Part shown: positions 48,669-61,529 of the stretch, in pieces
Position numbering within the stretch: position 1 is the stretch's first letter
Layout of the letters: each line of letters begins with the position of its first letter
From: Phlegmacium glaucopus
Lineage: Eukaryota > Basidiomycota > Agaricomycetes > Agaricales > Cortinariaceae
Reading direction: 5' to 3'
Length of the DNA: 64,000 bases
Assembly: GCA_015039465.1 (NCBI GenBank)
Contig: MU130708.1
Coordinates: forward strand, 49,231 to 113,230
Notes under the pieces: model-generated
What the model saw: the letters and a program-made list of their open reading frames with translations, nothing else
Database searches by the model: none
What the model was told of the DNA's origin: nothing
Translations under genes and position numbers: made by a program

Positions 48669-51184
48669 TCACATCTGACCTCGTCTCATCAAATTGCGTC
48701 TAACCCTCCTTTTATCCGCACCCATCGCACCCTCCGGTGCCTTGCCCCATTGTAGAAAAGGCACCTTATCTCGTTCCACACCCGCCACGTCTCCAAAATT
48801 AACTCCTTTCCCCCCATCAAAGTTGCGGAAGTCAAGCATGCCCCAAATAGGGAGCTCCATCTCGCCTTTAACAAAAACACGGGCACCAGCTAGAAGAGAG
48901 TGAGGAAGTGGAGTGAGTATCTGCAAGTATGTCTTCGTAGGCACAGGTGGATCATTGCGGATAGGCGGAGAAATTCCACGAATGAGTGCAATCCCCACAC
49001 AATTTGATGATGAGGGGGAAGGAGCGGCCAAGTAGCGAGTATAGTTTATGCCCGTTGATAAAATGGAGTCCGTATTGTTTTCAACGTCGATGGCTCCCTG
49101 ATCACACCTCACCATACCAACGATGGCGCCGTTAAGTACTACGCCAATCTCTTCTTCTACCACATCTTCAGTTCCGGCACCCGTAAGAATGACCTTGTCC
49201 AAGGCGACGGTACAATCTAGTTCATACGGGGGTATAGCACAGAGTGGTTTGCTGGTATCCCAAGAACGCGCCGTAATTTGATCAAGCTGGCCTGAGATGA
49301 TGTCTAGCGGGAATCGTGCATGAAAATATGATAGGATGGACAATGCTCGATGATCTGCTGGAGTGTAACCAGCAGCAGAAGATGAGGAGACAATAGGTTG
49401 TAACTCATGTAAACGGGTAGGGGATTCGTCTACCATCGACATATTGCTATAGGCAGCATAACGGCTTCGTTGATTAATGTTGGCGATTGTGTATCGTTCG
49501 TTTGATTGACCTTTGATGTCAAAAATATCTGTGGGTTCAAGCATATCTTCAATTCTTTGTGTGAGGTCTGCACCAAGTCCTTTAGACCAACCCATCGTGT
49601 TCACGACGAGAGGAATAATATCTGAGACCCGTGGGTCGTGTTCGTCCGTGAGGTCGACGTCGGGTGTTTGAATGTCAAGTCGATAAGATTGTATCAACGC
49701 CATTGCGGCATCAAGGTAGTGTGCTGGTGAAGAGCGTGGTGTGGCAGCTCCAATGAAATGAGCAATGTTCGGAAGAGTTGGGTGCGTAAAAGGCGGACCT
49801 AACAGGCGGTTAAAGGAAACTGTATCATACAAGACAGAGGGAGATTACCGAAAATGGGGCTTTCAACAACGTTCAATGAAACCATGCCTCCAGGCGTAAA
49901 CTCGGATTGACCCAAATCGCATTCGAGGAAAGCAACTCGACGATACCTTGAATGTCATGAGATTTAACAGACGCATATATAATTGACTTGCAATCGTCAC
50001 GTACGATTCCAATAAATGATTCGTTAAAGTACGGGCAAAAGTGCTTTTTCCGCATTTTTGAGGCCCTTTTATGAGGTACCTCCCACAGGACAGATCGGCA
50101 GGAGAATTGGACAAGCTTTCCAACGCAGTTGACCATGTGTGAGGTAAAAAGAAGGGATGGACGTCTTTGGTCTGCCGCGTGATCTAGGCAGTGGAATGAA
50201 TATATCGATGGGATGAAATCGGATGAAGATAGGTTTTACCATGTAAAGGCCTGGAATGTCGAATGGCCCATAAGCAACATTTTTTTGCCATTTGGTCGGT
50301 TCAAAGACACCTTCAAACGAGCGGCATATACGGCCAAGGTCTTCTACATTTGTTCTGAGCTCCTGCAGAATGACGATGGCTTTAAATGTAAGGATTTTGA
50401 GAAGGCGTGGTGAAAGGATCTCGGGCTTGAGGGCGGAAGCAGTCTTGGACGAAGCCCTTATGATGGGAAGCGGGGATGAGCGAGGTGCGTAGATAGGATG
50501 TTTGGTTGAAGAAGCTAGGAGTGTAATGCCACACAATGTTATGGAACCGTGCAGAACAGTCAAGTTGCAGGTACCGAGAAGGCAAAGCGAGTCTTGCGCG
50601 TTCAGAGCAATGAGGGTCGCCCCATCAGATAGATTCAAAGTGGACTGTTCTTCTGCAGTCAAGAAAAACATATTCTCATCCAGAGAAGGCTCAAAGGTTG
50701 ACAGTAAACGATTCTCATCCAAGTCCTCCTGGGGTTTTGGATTAAAGAGAGATGAGATGTCCAACTGCGCCGCTCGTTCACCATCCACCTTCATAGAATC
50801 ATCTGATGAGTCCCCGACAGATTCATTGGGAGACCATGCCCTCTCTCCTAGCGACAAGCCATTGACGGAGTCTTGACCAGAATCATCCAACATGCTCACG
50901 TCTTCATCAGAACTTTCTCCCGAGTCCATGATGATAAGGTCGTCCTGGTTTTTAAAGACATCCGTAGAGCTTTGATTACGACCAGTACTTTTCGATTTGA
51001 GCTGTTTCGACTTCTTCAACTTTTTCTTTTCGGGCTGTGACTTTTGTGATGAAGATTTTCGCTTTGGATTGATTCGCGCCGGTGTTGAAGATGGGATAGG
51101 TGTTAGAGAAACGGGGCTTGATTTTTCGATAGGTGGTTCCTGAGCTGCTAGAGCTGCCTTTCGCGCAGCGACGGCACTTATCAT
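48669..51184 (-). CDS. GRC3: Polynucleotide 5'-hydroxyl kinase GRC3/NOL9
   Basis: A nucleolar RNA kinase of the Clp1/Grc3 family, which works with the Las1 nuclease in ITS2 removal from pre-rRNA. It starts at 51184 with MISAVAARKAALAAQEPP, followed by a Lys-rich patch (KKKLKKSKQLKSKS) and acidic stretches. A beta-rich N-terminal domain is followed by RYLIKGPQKCGKSTFARTL (P-loop, Walker A), LECDLGQSEFTPGGMVSL (Walker B region typical of Clp1/Grc3), PPFTHPTLPNIAHFIG, and VVNTMGWSKGLGADL. The C-terminal domain carries the CDQGAIDVEN region. At least two further introns are seen, one near 49806-49855. The end is RRNLMRRGQM at 48669. Motif order and length fit the family. Confidence 0.9.
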
Positions 51185-51431
51185 TTACTTGAGAGGGAAT
51201 AAATAGGTGGACCCTGACAGACTGCAATCATCGGAGGGTGCCGCGATGTGCCGCGCGCAGGTCACGATATAATTACATTCAAGTGCAAGGCTTTTTGTCA
51301 ATTCTTTGTGTGATTCAGAAAGCAACTGAGCTTTGTCAAATATACTATGGAAAGTAAAGTAGAAGCAAGAAACAAAATATTTAGATGGTACCACCTCAGG
51401 TAGTAAACCCCGTTCCCCTAGAGCTGGATAT

Positions 51432-53518
51432 CTAAGTCACGTACTGCACCAGGTGCATCTCTCGTAGCGTATCCCAATTATAGGCCTGAGGGGTGTAGGG
51501 ATTTTGAGTGTATTTCGTATCTTCAATCCGTCTTTCGACAGAGATATGAACCTTAACCTTATTGTTGTAAACAGGAATGTATCGTCCTCGACCAAAGTTC
51601 CGTCTGTATTGGCCCGTTAATAACTTTTGAGTAAAAGCTCGATGTTGGTCTCACATTCTCTTTCTCATCCAATCACCAGTTGGTCCTTGATACGTGGTAA
51701 TGGTTGGGATGATCTCCAAGATCCACCAAGACTTGGCCTCGAACAATCGATCGTAGACTTTTGAGATAATATCGTGAATGCCCATAACATGTTGTACAGC
51801 GACGCGATTTTGACCCTGGTCTAGCACAGTTGTCACGGAGCTTGGGATAGCAAAGGGCACAAATGGAAACAATGTCGACGTTTGAGAGGTGGGTGAAAAA
51901 ATAGGCGAGAGGAGTGCATCTAGAGTTGAGGCTGAACCCATGGGTTGAACAACAGGTGGTTGTAGTAAAACAGGATCCAGCCCAGTTTCTTGGACGTCGA
52001 GGCCAAGGCGATCGAGTTCTGAAGCTAATGCCATAAAATCAAAGCTGATGGACTTGAGGGCATCTTTTTTGAACAAGATGCCTGTTCCTGCGATGATAGC
52101 TTCCTTGATCATCCATCTCAACGGAATGAAGGATAAACTGTTTTTCAACCGGTTGTGGTGCGAACCACCACCGATGTCGGCGTGGCAGCCTAGTCACAAG
52201 ATATTAAAGGGATTCGAAAGGCCGAAATAAATTTACCTGAGAACCACACTTCTTCAATGTTGGCCATGTCGCGTTTTAAAGGTGTATAAACCCAATCATC
52301 TCTCGAAGTGTTACCTCTCGGAACGATATCAGGTTCATCAACATCAAGTTGTAGCTCCGGCTCCAGGGTTGCCTCGTACCATGTCTTTGGCCGAAATCGA
52401 GCGCGGCGTTCATCCAGGGCCAGAGCATGGCGAAATGTTTTCACAGCATAGTTGACTGACGTGTATGGTTGAGTTCGTGGTATGATACCAACAGAAGACA
52501 CTGTGTCCCTGAGGGTGAAACTTGAGTAGATTTCACGAAATTAGGCATAATTTTGAAAGTTTACCAGACACCAACAAACTCGACTGTGACGGGGAATCTG
52601 AATACGAGTGCGTCAGGAAGGGTTCGTAATCAAAAATCATGCAAGGCGTATTTACGCAAAGGTTCTCTTGAACTCACGGCTCAAATCGCGGCCTTCATCC
52701 CCGGTCATTTGGTAGACGGAGAACGCGAAGTCGATTTGTTGGAAGTTATCTGGCGGAAGGATGCCAACCTGTGATCATAATATTAGGTGTATGCTCAGGT
52801 AAAGGGATACCAGAGCACCTTGTAGAGCATTCCCATAACGGCCCGGGCGATATAGGCTTTGAAAGTATCAGAAACGATGCTCGGTCGTTGGATGTCAATA
52901 ATCACCCCCGCGAGAAAACCCAAACAAGCATATCTTATCGCCTTTGCTATAGGAAGTGTAGTTCCTGATCAACGTGTAGATGCAAGAAGAACAAAGCAAA
53001 CCGGTAATTCTGCATAATATATTTGTATCTAGGAAGGTGATCAACAATGTAGGCAACGTGCTATACATGGGCATACCCTTCCTTGACATGATCGTTGAGG
53101 TGAAGTGCAATAGCTTGATCGACGACAGTTGCAATATAAGAAAATGACCTTGCCAGAAGATGGCGTTTGTTGTAGGACGCTATTCCAGGCTGCGGCAGCG
53201 TAGGGGTGAGTGCATTTAAGATCTGAATGAACGAGAACTCTCACTTGATAGTAAACGAGTTGTTCGTCTGGTTTGTCTTTTTCGAGGGCCTTGAAGAGGC
53301 GCAAAACGTTGGAATTCTGGGACTTGTGAGTTGAGGTAGAAAGTAATAGAAATATATTATTTACTTCCTGTTTGTCAATTTAAGACTTGGATTAAACACA
53401 AATATTGGGCAAATTATACCTCTCCAAATTTATTGCCCGTTCCATCGAAGCAACAAATGATTGTTCGCGGCTTCGACAAAGCGGGATGAGGAGCTAGGAA
53501 AGGGAGTTTCTCGGTCAT
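51432..53518 (-). CDS. DUF2235 alpha/beta-hydrolase-like protein
   Basis: Nine or more exons encode about 500 residues. It starts MTEKLPFLAPHPALSKPRTI at 53518, then IICCFDGTGNKFGE, SNVLRLFKALEKD, PGIASYN, YKYIMQNY, GDKICLFGFSRGAYIARAVM (nucleophile elbow, GFSRG), FAFSVYQMTGDEG, and IEEVWFSGCHADIGGG with the conserved Asp/His region. These are the DUF2235 hallmarks; relatives include bacterial Tle1-type phospholipases of type VI secretion. The fungal members are widespread and uncharacterised. The last exon ends VQYVT at 51432. It is divergent from the oxysterol-binding gene with 221 bp between starts. Lipase activity is a family inference. Confidence 0.87.
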
Positions 53519-53739
53519 TTTTCTGGGACAAGTGTGTTGAGGTTAGAAAGGCTTAAGAATCTTGTTGTATATAAGCAGCCCATGTGCGATTCAACCGGCT
53601 TTCCAAGTGACAAGCAGCTGCATGTAAATTTCATTAGACACTCAGAATATTGGAGTCTTGAACTTGGAATATCGGAAAAAGCCGAAAGTCATTTGTGCCA
53701 TGCGTTGATTACGTCATCTTTTGATTGTTAACTACTACG

Positions 53740-55372
53740 ATGAGCAGTGAAGAAGTCGGACAAGTCTGTTCTATTTTTCTGTCATTTTTATTTTATTTTT
53801 AATCCTCTTAATAGGCTGTACCAGCATCTCAGCGCGGAAGTTGGACTTCATTTCTCAAATCGTATTTTTTAAATTCTCTTTTTCAATCCAATTAACTTAG
53901 GAGTCTTTCTTCAGTATTGCCTCCTTTTCTGGTGACCTTTCGTCACTGACTGCACCTCCTTTCATTCTCTCTCCAACATCTCTCACAGAGTTTCCTGGCA
54001 AGTCTTCACACACGTTTCATACTCTTAGATCCGCGCTCATCGATATTTATCGATCCAGCTTATTGGTGCGAGCGCCCAGACTTCTTCGCCGCCATCGCAG
54101 ACGCGAAACCTGGTCAAGATAGGATTCTGGCCGTTCTTAAATGGTTCATAAGCACCCTCAAGGACCAATATACATCCAGGAATGATCAACTTGGTTCTGA
54201 AAAAAAGTCTGCTTCTCGTCTTCTCCTTTCCATATCCTTTCTAAAACACGTTTCGAGTACAGACCGTTGAACCCTGTCCTTGGAGAGTGCGCCGCTTCCT
54301 TTCTGCCTCACTGCACTTTTCTTACGTAAAGATCTATAGAGTCTTTTACGGCACTTGGCCAGACACGAACGGCCGTGGCTTCACTGAGCTCCTTGTCGAG
54401 CAGGTCTCACATCACCCACCCATCACTGCTTATATTATCGAGAATAAATCGAAAGGCTTGCGGCTGACGGGACATAATGCTCAGAAAACAAGCTTTAGTT
54501 GTATGTCCCATCACACTAAAACTCTGTTTCTCTGCTAATGCCATTGACACCTCCTTTCCCAGCCGGTGCCATCATTGTCAAGCAAATCGGACATGCTGTC
54601 TTGACAATCTCCTCACCTTCCTCCCCATCTACACCTGTAGAACAATACCTCATCACTCTTCCCCGCCTACGCATTGACGGTCTTTGGTATGGTTCGCCTT
54701 ACACCGAGCTTGCAGATACTTCCCACATCATCGGTGGAGGCAGTATCGTCACTCTAGAGTATAAAGGAAAAGGCTATTTCTCTGGCAAATCCCACTCTTT
54801 TAAAGCTACTGTAGCTCCTATGCCGGGGCAAGGAGGCCAGGGAAGAGGCGATATAGTGGTGGAAGGAACATGGCATGAGTCCAGCAAGTTCACTAAAGGT
54901 GCTGGAGGCACCTTCCATGACACCAATGAGCATGTTAAAGAGGAAGTAACACCTATCAAGTGGACAGAGGAGAGCGGCGAGCTGGAAACCAGGACATTGT
55001 GGCATCTTGTTGCAAAGGGTATCAGGGAAGGCGACTTTGAATTGGCTAGTCGGGAAAAGAGCAGGATTGAGGTCATATTTTCCTTTCAGCCAAACCGACA
55101 CCTTTGCTGACCTTTTAAACCAGAATGACCAAAGGCAACGGAGAAAGGACGAACTAGCTGCTGGAACGACTTGGCAATTGAAACACTTCGATTATGAGGA
55201 AAGTGATCCCGTTTGTAAGTTCTCTCCCCTGGTTTTTGCTCTATGCACGCCGCTAAATTGAGGGTATATTTTAGACGAGCAGCTAGGAAGAGCGATTAAG
55301 ATCACCCCAGCGGTGGAGGATGGCTATGTTTTCAAAGAGAACTGGTTGTCGAGTTTCAAGATCGTCTCTTAA
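53740..55372 (+). CDS. KES1: Oxysterol-binding protein, KES1/OSH4 type
   Basis: Short 5' exons start MSSEEVGQ at 53740, then [15 protein letters not shown], then [20 protein letters not shown]. The intron 53998-54058 has a GC donor (CTG|GCAAGT). After it come [14 protein letters not shown] and [20 protein letters not shown], the family signature [57 protein letters not shown] and [12 protein letters not shown]. The end is LSSFKIVS, stop 55370-55372. This is a short-type lipid-transfer protein without PH or ankyrin domains, exchanging sterol and PI4P between membranes. Confidence 0.93.
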
Positions 55373-55755
55373 CGCAATGATCAATAAGCCACAGTTTGAA
55401 AACATGAATATCTAATCGAGTAACGGACGATGTTGCTGACGAATCATGAGATCTTGAGAAGGTCGTTAGTCTTTGGGTTGTATTGTATATTTTAGAGCAG
55501 AGGCGGTTGGATGGATGGATTTCTTGACTTGCTTTTAAACTTCAACCTATCTTGTAACTCGTCGATTTAGTTATTGCATTGAAGTCACTGCCAGTGAGAT
55601 TATGCGATGCGACTGATATCTGTCGCTCTTAGATAAATTCTCTGGTATCTGATGCGTTCATATCAATGTATTCTGAAACAATGTATATACAATACTGATG
55701 GCGCAAACCTTGCTGTCGAGACTACAGTGCCAGAGAATATATAACAAAAAAACAT
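55373..55755. other. Convergent spacer
   Basis: The spacer between the KES1 stop and the stop of the PEGA-like membrane gene. No RNA gene or ORF of note. Confidence 0.5.
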
Positions 55756-56509
55756 TCAATTCGCGCCGCAGTCCGCTCGCTCCCAAAACAACCGACGTGA
55801 GGAGTCTTGTCCAAGGTCAGGCTCATGTGTACCGTTCACGTATTCTGCAAGCACAACAATTCTCAGTCCAGCACACAAAAAAACTAGAGCTGACTTGTAC
55901 CTTTGCCATTCCATTCAATCCGAACTTCATGCTTTCCGGGTGGAATGACTAGCAAACCTGCGCTATAGCCTTTCTGGGCACACATATAGATATCTAGACC
56001 GCAATCCTCCTCTAGATTCAAGTCAAACTCGCTTGTGAGTCCACGCAAAATGTCGTCAACATATATTGCCATCCGCATGTCCCTCTTGTCCGCATCGTAT
56101 ACGCTGAGCCTGTGCGCCGTCTTGTTGTTCGAAATATATTTGAGTGGTTGGGGGATACCTTCCGTACCGGCAGCCATGATTGCAACCTCCCAGTTGTGCC
56201 AGTATTTGATGGGATCCGGACACAGAACGATTTCGTGTTTGATGTCTTCCGCCGTGACTGGGCGCACTGTCTTTGTCGACCTCATCCCGAAGATAGCTGT
56301 ATGGAAGCTGAGAAGCAAGCCTGATGATAATGGATGAATATATTGAGAGTATTGGTGGGCCCGGGCAAGAAAAACTCACTGAGCAATGTCCATAGAAGTC
56401 GTGCGATTACTATGCATTTTAAGATCAAGTCCATCCTTTGCCGCGCTACTTCATGTAGGGTAACAGCCGACGTCATTTTACCCCATGCTTTCTTTTCCTC
56501 TGCTGACAT
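55756..56509 (-). CDS. Membrane-anchored protein of unknown function, PEGA-like C-terminal part
   Basis: A model starting at ATG 56509 (MSAEEKKAWGKMTSAVTLHE) joins RMDLILKCIVIARLLWTLLS, then after an intron LLLSFHTAIFGMRSTKTV. So a hydrophobic segment lies near the N-terminus. The rest is predicted to be folded: YWHNWEVAIMAAGTEGIPQP, NNKTAHRLSVYDADKRDMRM, DCGLDIYMCAQKGYSAG and LLVIPPGKHEVRIEWNGK, the last resembling PEGA-type beta-sandwich ends. A last intron (GTACAA..CAG) adds EYVNGTHEPDLGQDSS and a stop at 55756. I cannot name the family. An alternative start lies in the upstream intron (56548), and splicing could fuse it to the Ppo gene. Confidence 0.6.
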
Positions 56510-56581
56510 CTCCGCTTTCTCGGACCCGAAGCTAGAGTCATAGATCAATCATAAAAGTTGTGTAAAAGGATTGGGTGACAC

Positions 56582-59500
56582 TTACGGTGATTGGGTGTTA
56601 GCGTCGTACTAGCAAGCAAAGTGAGATATTTATTGGACAAGGAAGGCCCAGAAAGGATGCCCACCTCTAGAATCAAATTTTGAGGGAGGAGCTTCAATTC
56701 CTTAGCTTGGTTTACGAACATGACTGGGTCACTCTAAAAGATGCAACTGGATCAGATCCACCGTAAGGGAGGAAGAGTTCACAGAACGCTGACATCAAGC
56801 GGATCGGCTCTGCTTTTAGTTTTTATAAGCCGGCCAGTCTCTCCGGGTACGCGGCGAATGTTGGGCAGTTGAAAAACGACTTTAAACATCTATAATGCGA
56901 TATCGGTTTAGGTATGACAACTCCTGAAAAATAGAACTTACTTCCGGCATTGTCTTTGGTTATAATAATTCATGTCAGTTGTAGTCGTCAAGGGATGGAA
57001 ATTTGGCGGAACCTACCTGATCAACGAATGAAAGGGCAGGACATTTGTGCAGCCCTAAGCCATGGATGGAGGGAATATTACGAGTCACATCTATCGTATG
57101 TGGTTTCGGGAAGTCTGCGGGCTGTGGAGGAATTGAGGACAACCCCGCAATAAAAATTATTGGGCAAGAAGGCGTACATTGTTGTGGGCTTTCTGGAAAT
57201 CGATAAAAATCCGATCACCCGGGTGAACATGGATGCCACCAATGACATCCTTTTTGACAACGTCGCGCCAGAGACCTAGAGGCTGATCTATTCCTACAGG
57301 ATAGAATAGTGTTACTGATGTCAGAGGAGTCTGCATATTAGGTTATCAGTGCCACAAACTAACTTTGTGCCTCGCGGATGTAACGCATAAGCTTGTTATT
57401 GACTTCCGCAGGAGGGGATGAACCATCATTTGAGAGGCGGATAATCTCTTCGCGTTCTGTCTTGTGTTTTTCGTCCATGTAAAAATCAATCGCTTGTATC
57501 AATGCTAGGGCATGCACGTCAAAAGTGTCTCGTTACACAAGCCTGTAACGACATACCCAGAGGGAATTTGACTGATGCCAAGACGGAGAGACCAAGAACA
57601 TTCGCTACAATCCTGGAGTCTTCTATCTCTTGGTCTTTCACATCATTCTCGTTTTGCCAAAAATCTATCGCTTTGACTCGATTGCGAATCTCGTCAAAAT
57701 GAGCAGGCTGTGGCTCTAAATCGCTAATTCGGCGGGCCTGTACAACTCTTTCAAAAAATGTTTGAGGAGTGAATGCCGGCAATATATTGCCCATCAAAGA
57801 GAATTCTTTGTAGACTCTCCCAACATACTGGACGATGTCGTCGCTGCAGGTCTGGAGCCAGGGGCCCATGAGATGAGACTGCAAAAATTAGACAAGCTAC
57901 GGTCAATCATCGAAGCAAAAGGGAGAAATATTGACGGCTACCGAGGGTTTGAGCCACCCGGGTTTTGTAATCTTAGCCCGGATATCATCGCGAAGAATCT
58001 TTCTAGCTCTCATAGCTTCCCGACGGATAGCCCAGGCTTGCTCTGGATCCGAATTTCTGAAGATGTATCTACCAGGTCCAGACTACTCAGTAAGCTATTT
58101 CAAATTCAATGAGGTATGAAAACCTCACGTATACAAAGCGCTAAAGGCTTCGTGCATCTCTTCTTCGCTCATTCGCTGGATATCTTGAGGATTGTCACGA
58201 AGCTTGTAGTCGCACTGTCAGGTATATATATATAAGTAGATGGGAATGGTCTTGGTAAGTGTCACTTGCGTACCAGTGTCTGGCAGACCCATCGAATGCA
58301 GACAGGGTTGATGACATCTTTAACAATGTCAATCGTGAAAGTCTTTTCCATCCCGCTGAAGAAAAGACCATTAGACTGGTAGTAGCAAAAATATGGTAAC
58401 TTACCTCATTTGTTTTTTGGTGATGATTGCCTCTTCTGTGTTCTTTCTCAATGCGGCCGCATACTGACGTAATGTGCTTCCAGAGTCTGGGATAAGCGCA
58501 TGTAAAGTCTGAATTATTTTTTCCCTTCAGGTGAGAAAGCATGAAAGTACGAAAGAAAGGTCGAATGAAAGTACCATTATCTGGTCTCGGTCATGACTGG
58601 AATAAACAAAAAGAGTGAGTATTGTGAGGAGGAATATCAAAATATCACGAACAGAGCCTCGTCGTCAAAGCCAAGAAAGTAACTATAAAAGTGATAAGTC
58701 ATGGAAAGTCTTGAAATGTAAATATGACATACCCATATCCATCAGTTAATTTCTTGAGAGATTTTCCGTACGGGGTATGGTATTTGTCAGGAGCATTGAG
58801 TACGTGGCTGATAGTAGTACCATTGGCTGGCAATGTATGTACAATAGGTTGCTTCGGTGTATCGTAGTCGTAGTCGGAGTGGTCAATTTCGTCAGGAAGT
58901 TGCAGGTTTCTCGTTAAGCATTCTATCGCAGAGCGGGGGGTGCAAAATGGAAAAAGGCTGTATACACTGTTGTGTGGATAATGACGAGGAAGGTTGCGCA
59001 ATAAAACTTCAAAGACAATTGATAGATCAACAGCTGGGTGTCAAGTGTGGGATCGGAGGCTCTCACTTTTCGGAAAGCAGTTTCCAAAGGCACCGTTGTG
59101 GAGGTGGATTTGACAATCTTGGTAGCCCCAAGGCGTGACGGTGTGCTCTATATCACAATCAGGGAAGGGATGGCCCAAAGGAACAGCCTAACATACCGGT
59201 GATTTTGGCATTGGCATGATCACTGCGGATTCGAGAAGCCTAAAACAAAGACGTCCTGAGTTCGCATCGGCCAGTTTGATTGAAAAATGGGTGTCTTACG
59301 AGATCTGTTAAAAGACCGTACGTCTTTATGGATATGAATGTAAATTAAAAGTGGTGAATTTGGGGGCGGGGTTACCATTGTATGGCCCAAACCAAAGCCG
59401 CACGGAACCACCTCCTCTACATGTATTCCAACCTGAGCAAAGTTATCACCGTGCTTCCCAATAAATAAAATGATGACTAACATAAAGTTCGAGATTGTCA

Positions 59501-61529
59501 ATGTTCTTGTAAAGTTGCTCGGCTTGCTCGGCGATCTCGGTGTTATGATTCCAATCAGTGAATGACTTGTGCGCTATATCGAATAAGAATTGATAAAAGG
59601 CTGAGCCGACTGGCACAAGACTTACGTTTTAACCCAAGAGACTTCCGATATTCATTGAAAGAGCACACATTCGAGTTGCGCGCTTCTTCAATTTTTTGCA
59701 GCTCGTGGACTCGGGCACACAAAGGAACTTGACGGTAACCAAATGCACCTGCTGTGCGTTCAGTTGCTTGCTGCAACACTCGGGCAATATCTTCATCCTT
59801 AAACCGTCCATTCAATGGCCGTGATAGCCTGATATTATACGAATTCAACTCTAGATATGTATGTGTGGGGTCGACGAACATACCCTGGATAGCTTCGTCG
59901 AGTACGATCTTTGTCGATTTCTGAGGTTTGGGTTTGGAGGAAGCTTTGAAACTGGCCTGTATGTATCTGTGCTCGCGTAAGTATGACATTTGACGAGAGC
60001 CTAGAGATACCAACGTTTGCTAGTTCCCCATTCTCCAGATGTAACGTTCTCGCCATCGTTCCTTCAAGCAGGCTAGCATCATCTTTTGACATCGAAGAAG
60101 ACCACTAAATGACCATTTAGTGACAATTATTTAGCATCAAGCGTTTACGCACATTGTAGCAGAATGTTGACTCGAAGAATGTTTTCAACTGTTGCACTTT
60201 TACGGTACCCTGATGGACAACACGTCAATAGAGTAAGGGCATTTTCATTGGTGGAGAGTTTCTTACGCTTAGAACATCGACATTAGGATTTGGATCTGCT
60301 GCAGAGAGTCCCATCAAGCCTTTCAAGAAATCAATGGCAATAATGTTTCTGAAATTGGCGCAATTGATCAAACGTGCTGTTTGGAAGATATGCTCGTCCT
60401 TTGAGTCTTGAGGAGATTCTTTGAATCTGTCTCCATAGCTGATCGACAACCGCCTTGCAATGAACTATGCAACGGTGAGTCGTGTGAAGGCGCGTAAAGG
60501 AGATACCTACATTGTGGTTTCGGTTCCATAATATCAGCATAGCTGAAACAGCTGATGGCAAATGCGCAACACGATCTTCACAAAAGCAGTCTGGTGCCAA
60601 CATCCCCGTTCCATCCTTGAGCCGGATCTGGTCGGCATCATCAGAGGTAAAGCCGTACAGCGGGGACAGGTCAAAATATGGAGATTGATTATTGACCGTC
60701 GACTGGGAAGAAGTAGGGCGCTGAATAGATAGCTGCGCAGAAAGACCTTCGTTGAACTCGAATTGCAAATAACACTGCGTCAACTTACAGATATCAGACT
60801 TGCGAACGCAAATACGAGGCTCGAAACCCCATATGGATGAACGGTTCTGCTCCCGTTACTATTGGACCTCAATAGAAGTCGATAGACCTCTTCGGGAGCT
60901 GGAAGATTGCGAGAGGCGGTCGAAGAAGATGTGACGCGAGAAATCGTCAATTCACCAGAACCAGGTGCGCTGGGTTGACTATTGTGTACTATTTCAGGAA
61001 CTCAGCCACAGTCCAGTCAATCCCAGAAAACAAGCACGTACGTAGCACATGTCCCATGGCCGCTTCCTGAAGACTTTCAGTCCACATGGTCACTGGGTTA
61101 AATGACATGAATTTGATTCCGTTCTGAAACTGTCGAAATTGGTGAGGTAAACCAACTGGAAGGCTCTTAGGAATACGTACGGCCAGCGAACGGTCATCAA
61201 CCCCTGATGACTGGCGGAACAAGCTGGTGGATCGCATTTGTTGCATGGCAGTCTGCGAGAGAATTCACATGATATATGAGGTGTAAGGAAAACATACATA
61301 CGACTTCTGTAGGCACTGGAGTAATGAGAGTCGACACAGTCTTGAGGGAGTCATGTGAAAAGAAACCAAATTGCGCAGCCAACGTTGTCTTGACCAGATA
61401 GAGGACTCCGGACTTTTGTTCTGGACGAGAGGAAGAACTATTATCTGAATGGTGTCCAGCTGAAGAACCATTGGAGAGAAGAGGGGGCTTGTCCCCCTCT
61501 GATGCAGGCAATAGACTAGGTGATTGCAT
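56582..61529 (-). CDS. ppo: Ppo-type fatty-acid dioxygenase / cytochrome P450 fusion, dioxygenase site probably inactive
   Basis: About fifteen or more exons starting at 61529 (MQSPSLLPASEGDKPPLL). The N-terminal half is a haem-peroxidase-like dioxygenase: LPAPEEVYRLLLR, SSLVFAFASLIS, PYFDLSPLYGFT, DCFCEDRVAHLPSAVSAML, LWNRNHNFIARRL, FQTARLINCANFRNIIAIDF, then AGAFGYRQVPLCARVHELQK and FNEYRKSLGLK. The P450 half has NSVYSLFPF, LIREAQR (ExxR), HPGDRIFIDFQKAHNN and HGLGLHKCPA with the haem Cys. A 12-nt exon encodes TMPE (56942-56953). The end is NLILEYDANTQSP, stop at 56582. The family makes oxylipins (psi factors) from linoleate. The distal His is not seen, and the proximal region reads YNWSSS where YRWH is expected. 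Product prediction is therefore open. Confidence 0.8.
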
